Assembly (NCBI GenBank): GCA_934247125.1
Contig: CAKQIZ010000092.1
Coordinates: 1 to 6,047 of the forward strand
Direction of reading: 5' to 3'
Source: an uncultured Clostridia bacterium
Lineage (GTDB): Bacteria; Bacillota; Clostridia; Peptostreptococcales; Anaerovoracaceae
Length of the DNA: 6,047 nt
A program made the translations under genes and the position numbers. The notes beneath the pieces were generated by a model. The model worked only from the letters and a program-made list of their open reading frames with translations, made no database searches and had not been told where the DNA came from. Below are positions 1-5,237 of the stretch, piece by piece; position 1 is the first letter of the stretch, and each line of letters starts with the position of its first letter.

Positions 1-197
1 GCAAAGTCATGGATACAGTGATGCGTATTCGTCGCTTATTCCAGCAGCTATAAGTGTCTCACCAGTCATATCTGCAAGTTATGGTTGTATGTACGGCACG
101 ACTTCTCCGATCTTCCCGTTCCATTTGCTTATGATCTCCTGCTTTTACTTTTTATTTTATCCAGTTTCCGTGCTTCTCTCAGTTCTGTGCCGGAATG
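1..197. other. Region downstream of the operon with no supported gene
   Basis: No recognisable gene, tRNA or rho-independent terminator is visible. On the minus strand an AGGAG (143-139) lies 11-14 nt before a 21-codon reading frame (124-59), which has no recognisable features. On the plus strand one frame is open from 2 to 238 and runs into the end of the lplA gene on the other strand; it has no visible start and I do not recognise its product. Confidence 0.4.
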
Positions 198-1199
198 TTA
201 TTTTTCACATATTATGCCTGCGATATCCGCAGGGCTGATATTCTTCAATGAACCCTCAGGCATCAGCGATCTGAGTCTTTCTCTGAGCTGTCCGTATTCA
301 TATCGGCATCCTCTAAGCATCCTGCTGATCTTTGCCATATCGGCAGTACCAAAGAAATTGCCTGTGATCTCTATATCCTCTATAACGCCTTTTTTCACAT
401 TCATACTGCAGCATACATCTCCACCGTCACATCTGCCCTGCTTTGTGATATCGAATTCCGGATTTCTGCCGTATATGTTCTCCCAGCTGCCGAACCGTTC
501 TGTCGCGATTTTCTCCAGACGCTCGATATCCTCGGGCATGAGCTTTACCACCTGGGAATCATCTTTTATGAACTTTTCTATTATCCTGTCTCTGAATTCC
601 GTCATCGACAGCGGGTCTGTGAAGTAGTCGCTGATATTGCCGACGTGCTCACGCACAGAACTGACTCCCTTTGACTGCAGCTTTTCCTCATTCGAGACCG
701 TGCTCCTTTCCAGCATGTAAAGATCTGTACTGTAAAGCAGCGAACCGTGATGCACGACGAACCCGTTGCGCATATACTGTGCATTTCCGGAGACCTTCTT
801 TCCGTCTACCATGATGTCGTTCCTGCCGTCAAAGTACGCTTCCACTCCAAGCGACTGCAGCACCTCTATCATCGGTTCAGTGTATTCCCTGAACGATATC
901 TGATCTGACTGTGCAGGCACTATGAAAGTGAACTGCCACCCGCCGAGATCCGTGAATATCGTACCGCCGCCTGACATACGCCTCACTACATTTATATCAT
1001 TTTCCTCCACGAAACGGCTGTTGATCTCCCTGTAGGTGTTCTGGAACTTACCTACCATCACAGTAGGCGTCGTTCTCCATATCAGGAAAACGGTCTTGTC
1101 CCTGAACGTTTTTTCCGAAGTCAGATAGTATTCCAGTGCAAAATTGTAGTATACGTCCAGCGAATCGTTTTCTATGTAAATATAGTTATTTCTTTCCAT
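198..1199 (-). CDS. lplA: Lipoate-protein ligase A, second divergent paralog
   Basis: This is a second ATP-dependent lipoate/octanoate ligase, 333 residues. Visible motifs are NFALEYYL at 19-26, the binding loop RRMSGGGTIFTD at 73-84, catalytic-lysine motif KVSGNAQ with Lys135, HHGSLLYSTDL at 150-160 and KLQSKGVSSVREHVGNI. The C-terminal accessory domain (about 238-333) includes LRGCRYEYGQLRERL. In the binding loop it has Thr and Thr where the other paralog has Ala and His (GGGTIFTD against GGGAVFHD), so the two may differ in substrate or acceptor. The first cysteine is residue 257, so the catalytic domain cannot use a cysteine mechanism. The start at 1199 was preferred to an in-frame ATG at 1307, because AGGAGG lies 9 nt upstream, the N-terminus aligns with LplA, and the longer form would overlap lipA by over 120 bp. 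Confidence 0.92.
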   Translation of the reverse strand: MERNNYIYIENDSLDVYYNFALEYYLTSEKTFRDKTVFLIWRTTPTVMVGKFQNTYREINSRFVEENDINVVRRMSGGGTIFTDLGGWQFTFIVPAQSDQISFREYTEPMIEVLQSLGVEAYFDGRNDIMVDGKKVSGNAQYMRNGFVVHHGSLLYSTDLYMLERSTVSNEEKLQSKGVSSVREHVGNISDYFTDPLSMTEFRDRIIEKFIKDDSQVVKLMPEDIERLEKIATERFGSWENIYGRNPEFDITKQGRCDGGDVCCSMNVKKGVIEDIEITGNFFGTADMAKISRMLRGCRYEYGQLRERLRSLMPEGSLKNISPADIAGIICEK

Positions 1200-2028
1200 A
1201 ATCAAGGGCCTCCTCTGCGTGGTATGAACTGCGCACAAGCGTGCCGCTCGCCACGTATGCGAATCCTTTCTCTTCTCCCGCTTTTCTGTACTCGTCAAAG
1301 AGTTCATCCGAAATGTATTCCTTTACCGGCAGATGATCTTCTGTAGGCTGCATATACTGTCCTATCGTCAGTATGTCACAGTCCGTCTCTCTCACATCAT
1401 CCATCAGTGCCAGCACTTCTTCTTTTGTCTCGCCGAGCCCCACCATGATGCCGGTTTTCGTCAGTACATCCGGTCTCAATTCCTTTGCTCTCTGCAGGAC
1501 TCTCAGCGACCTGTCATAGTTTGCCTCAGGTCTTGCCTCGCTGTAAAGCCTCGGGACCGTCTCGATGTTGTGGTTAAGTACATCCGGCTCTGCATCCATC
1601 ACGATCTTCAGCGCTTCAAGGCTTCCTTTCAGATCCGGGATCAGTACTTCCACCGTTATATCTTCCGAATAATGGCGCAGCGCCCGGATCGTCGCTGCGA
1701 ACTGCTCTGCGCCGCCGTTTCTGAGATCGTCTCTCGTAACACTCGTGACCACTGCGTGCCTGAGTCCCATCAGCGCTGCAGCCTTTGCTATTCGCTCGGG
1801 CTCATGAGGATCCACCCTTTCCGCATCGCCGCTTGTGATATTGCAAAACCTGCAGTTTCTGGTACACTGACTTCCAAGGATCATGAATGTGGCCGTTTTA
1901 CGCCTGAAGCATTCACCCATGTTCGGACAGCTCGCCGCACTGCAGACTGTATTCAGCCTGTACACATCAAGCATCTTTCTGACATTCTCCACATCATTCT
2001 GATTGTATCTTACTCTGACCTGTCCCAT
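1186..2028 (-). CDS. lipA: Lipoyl synthase (radical SAM)
   Basis: LipA inserts two sulfur atoms at C6 and C8 of an octanoyl group already bound to a lipoyl-domain lysine, using S-adenosylmethionine radical chemistry and sacrificing its auxiliary iron-sulfur cluster. The 280-residue protein has the family's CX4CX5C motif (Cys29, Cys34, Cys40) for the auxiliary cluster. The radical-SAM CX3CX2C motif is Cys55, Cys59, Cys62 in CTRNCRFC. The C-terminal RSSYHA motif at 266-271 supplies the serine ligand. Other family segments include VVTSVTRDDLRNGGA, LNHNIETVPRLY and KTGIMVGLGE. It is shorter than E. coli LipA (about 321) because the N-terminal extension is reduced. AAGAGG lies 8 nt before the start. 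Its end overlaps the next ligase gene by 14 bp. No octanoyltransferase gene is seen in the window, so the source of bound octanoate is unclear. Confidence 0.97.
   Translation of the reverse strand: MGQVRVRYNQNDVENVRKMLDVYRLNTVCSAASCPNMGECFRRKTATFMILGSQCTRNCRFCNITSGDAERVDPHEPERIAKAAALMGLRHAVVTSVTRDDLRNGGAEQFAATIRALRHYSEDITVEVLIPDLKGSLEALKIVMDAEPDVLNHNIETVPRLYSEARPEANYDRSLRVLQRAKELRPDVLTKTGIMVGLGETKEEVLALMDDVRETDCDILTIGQYMQPTEDHLPVKEYISDELFDEYRKAGEEKGFAYVASGTLVRSSYHAEEALDYGKK
1209..1214 (-). promoter_or_regulatory. Ribosome binding site of the second lplA, inside lipA
   Basis: AGGAGG lies 9 nt before the ATG at 1199 and decides that start over the upstream in-frame ATG at 1307. It is encoded within lipA codons for Glu272-Glu273-Ala274, so ribosomes ending lipA pass over it. 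This fits translational coupling with the 14-bp gene overlap. Confidence 0.8.
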
Positions 2029-2056
2029 AACTCACACCTCTTGCGCACCTGCGCCT

Positions 2057-2293
2057 TTATGCCTTGTCTATCACCGCTACGACTGCCCCGACATTCACCG
2101 CAGAGCCTTCATCGAAGCACATCTCCGAAAGGACTCCGTCGGCGGTAGCCTCCACCTCACACACGACCTTGTCGGTCTCTATCTCAAAGATCGGCTCGCC
2201 GCTTGTCACCTGCTCGCCTTTTCCCTTGAGCCATGATACGAGGACTCCTGTTTCCATATTGCTGCTCAGCTTTGGCATATAAATGTTTTCCAT
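2057..2293 (-). CDS. Free-standing single lipoyl-domain protein
   Basis: This 78-residue protein is one complete lipoyl domain and nothing else. It begins with IYMPKLSSNMETGVLVSWL and has GEQVTSGEPIFEIETDK in the middle. Lys42 lies in ETDKVVCEVEA at the tip of the predicted beta-hairpin, and the second half (about 50-76) ends in VGAVVAVI. ETDK marks it as a 2-oxoacid dehydrogenase-type lipoyl domain, not a biotin carrier (usually EAMKM) or GcvH (longer). It has no linker, subunit-binding or acyltransferase domain. AGAGAGG lies 6 nt before the ATG. It follows lplA by 15 bp and precedes lipA by 28 bp, so it sits among lipoylation enzymes. It resembles the domain fused to LpdA, suggesting duplication. 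The inferred role is a soluble lipoyl carrier or assembly scaffold; a leftover E2 fragment is the alternative. Cys45 and Cys59 are notable. Confidence 0.9.
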   Translation of the reverse strand: MENIYMPKLSSNMETGVLVSWLKGKGEQVTSGEPIFEIETDKVVCEVEATADGVLSEMCFDEGSAVNVGAVVAVIDKA

Positions 2294-2299
2294 CTCATA

Positions 2300-2306
2300 C
2301 CTCTCT
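2300..2306 (-). promoter_or_regulatory. Ribosome binding site of the lipoyl-domain gene
   Basis: AGAGAGG with a 6-nt spacer precedes the ATG at 2293, directly after the lplA stop at 2309-2311. It supports independent translation of the 78-residue protein as a real gene. Confidence 0.7.
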
Positions 2307-2308
2307 AT

Positions 2309-3238
2309 CTATATAAACATCTTGGTGTTGTTTTCAAGTATCTCTCTGACGTATTTCTCGGAATATCTGTGTCCCACATATTCCTTTGCAAGCATCTCCT
2401 CCCTGATCACATCGAGCGGCGAGCCTGCGAGATCCGTCTTTATCTTTCGTATTATGCCTTTTTCAACGAAAAACTCTATTTCAAAAATTTTTCCTCCGAA
2501 AAAGCACCGTTCTCTTGCCGAAAATTTAGGCGAACTGCCTATCACCCAGTCCCAGCTGCTGAATTTGCCGGTCTGGCTTTCTATCAAACGCTTCTCTTCT
2601 TCACTGAGGACGATCTCTTCACCGTCCCTGCAGAAGTAGTCCGCTATGTATTTTTTGAATTCTTCCGCTGTGATGTCCAAGTATTTCCGGATGTTCACAA
2701 CGCTGCTCTTCACTGATTTAGTCGCCTTCGAGCTGTATGACGAGCTGTCAGACTTGAGATATTTTCTCAGTTTTTCAAGGTCAGCGTCAAAGAGCAATGT
2801 GCCATGATGTATGATCTTTTTTCCTTTGATTATCTGAGCATTACCTGAAATCTTATCATCCATGATGACTATATCGCTCTTGTTACGCTTAGATGCAGGG
2901 ACCCCTAGTGAATGCAGCATTTCGATGACAGGAGAAAGAAATTCGTCATACTGGTCGGCAGCGTCCATATCAAAATCACGGATCACACTGAAATTGATAT
3001 TTCCTTTGTCGTGAAAGACCGCTCCGCCGCCGGAATTACGTCTTGCCAGAACTATACCGTCTGCCATCGCCTCATCCACATTCACTTCCTCGAAGATGTT
3101 CTGATTTCTTCCGACTACTACGGAATCCTCATTCGTCCAGATGATGAAGCAGTCGTCATCTGCTGCATTCTGGCACAGGTACTCTTCGAGAGCCAGGTTG
3201 TAAAACACGTTTTGATTATCACTTATCAGCCATTTCAT
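2309..3238 (-). CDS. lplA: Lipoate-protein ligase A, first paralog
   Basis: Lipoate-protein ligases activate free lipoate (or octanoate) with ATP and attach it to the lysine of lipoyl domains. This protein has 309 residues. The N-terminal catalytic domain shows NLALEEYL at 14-21, the lipoate/adenylate-binding loop RRNSGGGAVFHD at 66-77, the catalytic-lysine motif KISGNAQ with Lys129, and HHGTLLF at 144-150. A C-terminal accessory domain of the LplA type follows (about 225-305), as in the Escherichia coli enzyme of roughly 337 residues. No cysteine falls between residues 31 and 202, which argues against the cysteine-dependent LipB/LipM/LipL transferases. It starts 91 bp after lpdA. The ribosome site is not ideal: GAAAGG is about 12 nt from the ATG and GGG only 2 nt away. 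The start was chosen because MKWLISDNQN aligns with the usual LplA N-terminus. Confidence 0.93.
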   Translation of the reverse strand: MKWLISDNQNVFYNLALEEYLCQNAADDDCFIIWTNEDSVVVGRNQNIFEEVNVDEAMADGIVLARRNSGGGAVFHDKGNINFSVIRDFDMDAADQYDEFLSPVIEMLHSLGVPASKRNKSDIVIMDDKISGNAQIIKGKKIIHHGTLLFDADLEKLRKYLKSDSSSYSSKATKSVKSSVVNIRKYLDITAEEFKKYIADYFCRDGEEIVLSEEEKRLIESQTGKFSSWDWVIGSSPKFSARERCFFGGKIFEIEFFVEKGIIRKIKTDLAGSPLDVIREEMLAKEYVGHRYSEKYVREILENNTKMFI

Positions 3239-3329
3239 ATCCCTGCAAAACCTTTCTTTGTCAGTTTATGTTGTGTTGTCTTGCTTTGTCTTTATCTGTA
3301 TGTTTTTATCAGTATTCGTCTATTTGCGA
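3239..3329 (-). other. A-rich spacer between lpdA and lplA
   Basis: On the transcribed strand this 91-nt stretch is strongly A-rich with scattered C and G, and contains repeated ACA/CAA-like words. I see no gene, no convincing promoter and no terminator hairpin. It may serve as an unstructured ribosome-loading region, which would suit the poor Shine-Dalgarno site of the following lplA; that is inference. Confidence 0.4.
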
Positions 3330-5075
3330 TTAAAAATGTATCGCTCTTCCATCTACAGCATGCATCGCTTCATGCATGATCTCTGATACTGTAGGATGCG
3401 GATGTATAGCCATCGCAACTTCTTCTGCAGTGCTTTCAAGCTTCATTGCAACTACTGCCTCTGCGATCATGTCTGTAGCATGGATGCAGTAAAGATGCAC
3501 GCCTACGATCTCGCCGTACCTGGCTTCTGCGATCACTTTCACAAGTCCTCTTTCTTCTCCTGCGACCTTGGCTTTGCCGTTTGCCATGAGAGGGAACTTG
3601 CCGACTTTGATCTTGCCGTATTTCTCTGCAGCCTGCTTTTCTGTAAGGCCTACGCTTGCGATCTCAGGCTGGATATAAATAGCGCTCGGGATCTTGCTGT
3701 AGTCCATCACTGCCTTTTCACCGCAGATATTTTCTACTGCGACGATACCTTCCATCGAAGCTGTGTGCGCGAGCATCGCTTTGCCGTTCACATCGCCTAT
3801 CGCGTATATGCCGTCAACTGATGTCTTGAGCGTCTCGTCTGTAACGATAGCGCCTCTTTCAGTCTTGATGCCGAGAGCTTCAGTATCTATACCTGCCAGG
3901 CTAGGTCCTCTGCCGACTGCCATAAGCACCTGCTCTGCAGGGAGTTCCTGGACTTTGCCGTCTTTTTCGAACCTGACGCTGTCTGCAGTGATCTCAGTCA
4001 CCTTCGCACTCGTGTAAATATCAATGCCGAGCTCTTTCAGGTGACCTGTGACCTGAGTAGTGATCTCTTCGTCCACCATAGGAAGTATACGGTCGAGGAA
4101 TTCGACTACGCTCACCTTTACGCCTATAGTAGCGAGGAAATATGCGAATTCAATACCGATAACTCCTCCTCCGATGACTACCATTGATTCCGGTGCTTTA
4201 TCTATGTCAAGCATCTCTGTGCTTGTCAGCACCGCAGCTTCAGGGGAGATCTCTATCGGCAGGCTCTTTGCCTGTGAACCTGTTGCAATGATCACATTTG
4301 CTGCCGTGATCTTCTTGCCGCCTACTTCAACTGTGTGCGGATCGATCAGCTTTCCTTCGCCGTTTTCGATCACTGCGCCGTTTCCTTTGAGCAGCCCCTG
4401 AACGCCGCCGACCAGCTGGCTGACTACGTTCTTCTTTCTCGCCTGTACTTTCTTGAGATCGAGTGCTGCTGACGACGTATCAACGTCCACTACTCCGAAC
4501 TGTGCGCTTTCCTTGACTTCCTTGAGAGCCTCTGCGCTTCTGAGGAGTGCTTTCGTAGGGATGCAGCCGACATTGAGGCATGTGCCGCCGAAGTGTTCTT
4601 TCTCGATGATCACTGTCTTCTTGCCCATCTGTGCCGCTTTGATCGCTGCTACATATCCGCCCGGACCGCCACCGATGACTGCGATATCGTAATCGTAGCC
4701 TGCGCCGTCCGCTGCTTTGTCTTCTGTTTTATCTGCCTTTGCAGGAGCCGCTTCATCTGCCGGTGCTGCAGCACTGTCTGATGCATTGCCGCCGAGCTGC
4801 GCGAGTGAATCAGCGATCAGATCAGCGATGTCCTCATCTGCATCTCCAACGATCGCGATCGGGAGAGTCACAGGGATCTTGTCGCCTGCCTCGATGAAAA
4901 GTTTTCTTACCACGCCATCCTGTGTTGCTTCTATATCCATGTTAGTCTTGTCTGTCTCGACAGAGAAGAGAGGCTCGCCTTTTGCAACGGCTTCGCCCTC
5001 TGCCTTGTACCATTCGACAAGTTTTCCTTCGCTCATATTAAAGCCCAGTTTGGGCATTATGATTACTTCTGCCAT
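3330..5075 (-). CDS. lpdA: Dihydrolipoamide dehydrogenase (E3) with N-terminal lipoyl domain
   Basis: This flavoenzyme reoxidises dihydrolipoyl groups on E2 and passes the electrons to NAD+. It has 581 residues, about 110 more than a plain E3, because of an added lipoyl domain. Residues 1-80 are that domain, with the lipoylation motif ETDKTNMDIEA and target Lys43. A flexible Ala/Asp/Lys-rich linker follows (about 82-126). The FAD-binding segment is at 129-160 (GGGPGG), and the redox disulfide is Cys166/Cys171 in GGTCLNVGCIPTK. The NAD-binding glycine motif is GGGVIG at 302-307, and a second FAD motif is AIGDVNGKAMLAHTA. The C-terminal dimer domain carries the catalytic pair His560/Glu565 in HPHPTVSE. 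AAAGGA lies 6 nt before the ATG. Lipoyl-E3 fusions are known in some PDH and acetoin dehydrogenase operons. All key residues are present, so it should be active. Confidence 0.97.
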   Translation of the reverse strand: MAEVIIMPKLGFNMSEGKLVEWYKAEGEAVAKGEPLFSVETDKTNMDIEATQDGVVRKLFIEAGDKIPVTLPIAIVGDADEDIADLIADSLAQLGGNASDSAAAPADEAAPAKADKTEDKAADGAGYDYDIAVIGGGPGGYVAAIKAAQMGKKTVIIEKEHFGGTCLNVGCIPTKALLRSAEALKEVKESAQFGVVDVDTSSAALDLKKVQARKKNVVSQLVGGVQGLLKGNGAVIENGEGKLIDPHTVEVGGKKITAANVIIATGSQAKSLPIEISPEAAVLTSTEMLDIDKAPESMVVIGGGVIGIEFAYFLATIGVKVSVVEFLDRILPMVDEEITTQVTGHLKELGIDIYTSAKVTEITADSVRFEKDGKVQELPAEQVLMAVGRGPSLAGIDTEALGIKTERGAIVTDETLKTSVDGIYAIGDVNGKAMLAHTASMEGIVAVENICGEKAVMDYSKIPSAIYIQPEIASVGLTEKQAAEKYGKIKVGKFPLMANGKAKVAGEERGLVKVIAEARYGEIVGVHLYCIHATDMIAEAVVAMKLESTAEEVAMAIHPHPTVSEIMHEAMHAVDGRAIHF

Positions 5076-5141
5076 TTTTGATCCTTTCTTGTGTAATCGG
5101 ATCAGACTTATAAATGCACCCGTTCATATATGGAAGTTTAG

Positions 5142-5155
5142 GATGTTAACACATC
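5142..5155. other. Small palindromic hairpin or possible operator (gatgttaacacatc)
   Basis: A 5-bp stem (gatgt/acatc) encloses a 4-nt loop, and the centre contains the 8-bp palindrome tgttaaca. In RNA this would be a second small hairpin within the inverted repeat. In DNA it could be a protein-binding half-site. I cannot match it to a complete Rex, CcpA or Crp/Fnr consensus, so no regulator is proposed. Confidence 0.3.
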
Positions 5156-5157
5156 TG

Positions 5158-5191
5158 TTTAAATTACTCATGACCACTAAGTACAATTAAA
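5158..5191 (-). other. Predicted RNA hairpin inside the spacer
   Basis: On the transcribed strand, 5191-5180 can pair with 5168-5158: five A/U pairs, a U-U mismatch, one pair, a bulged G, then four pairs, with an 11-nt loop. It is nested within the 14-bp inverted repeat. It was paired by hand with no energy calculation, and it is AT-rich, so it is only moderately convincing. Confidence 0.4.
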
Positions 5192-5237
5192 AAGGAGAAA
5201 AAACATTGTCATTTATAAGTCTGTCTCATACACTCTT

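Larger units (their letters stand above)
5082..5203 (-). promoter_or_regulatory. lpdA ribosome binding site and upstream pyrimidine tract able to pair with it
   Basis: The lpdA Shine-Dalgarno AAAGGA is at 5087-5082, 6 nt before the ATG. About 100 nt upstream in the transcript, at 5203-5189, is a 15-nt all-pyrimidine tract (TTTTTTCTCCTTTTT). Its UCCUUUUU part (5196-5189) is complementary to AGAAAGGA (5089-5082) over 8 bp with one G-U pair. The tract lies inside the loop of the 14-bp inverted repeat while the Shine-Dalgarno lies outside it, so both pairings together would make a pseudoknot. Translational control is an inference. Confidence 0.35.
5103..5223. repeat. Perfect 14-bp inverted repeat, 93 bp apart, between E2 and lpdA
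   Basis: The arm at 5103-5116 (cagacttataaatg) is the exact reverse complement of the arm at 5210-5223. Pairing does not extend past either end. The arms enclose 93 bp without an assigned gene. In the mRNA they could form a long-range stem closing a loop that holds two smaller hairpins. It is not a standard terminator, since the stem is AT-rich and no T run follows it. It could be a structured leader for lpdA or a small terminal-repeat element. I see no convincing target-site duplication at its ends. Confidence 0.75.

Noticed and set aside
59..124. Minus-strand 21-codon frame downstream of the second lplA with an upstream AGGAG.
   Set aside because: Spacing is long (11 nt), the peptide is short and Arg-rich without recognisable features, and nothing else supports it as a gene.
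198..1307. Longer 369-residue form of the second lplA starting at 1307.
   Set aside because: The extra 36 residues are out-of-frame lipA sequence without LplA similarity. The internal ATG at 1199 has a strong Shine-Dalgarno and gives the expected N-terminus.
1333..2148. Plus-strand 271-codon reading frame opposite lipA.
   Set aside because: It is antisense to an unmistakable lipoyl synthase and reads as an arbitrary composition with no family motifs.
2057..2293. The 78-aa protein as a biotin carrier or glycine cleavage H protein.
   Set aside because: The modified-lysine motif is ETDK, typical of 2-oxoacid dehydrogenase lipoyl domains, not EAMKM, and the protein is far shorter than GcvH.
3326..3344. 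Short inverted repeat (gcgat/atcgc) straddling the lpdA stop codon, considered as a terminator.
   Set aside because: The stem is only 5 bp with a 9-nt loop, and no T run follows on the transcribed strand.
5107..5112. TATAAG on the minus strand in the inverted-repeat arm as a -10 box for an internal lpdA promoter.
   Set aside because: No acceptable -35 hexamer is found 16-18 bp upstream (at best 3 of 6 matches), and the word is simply part of the inverted repeat.
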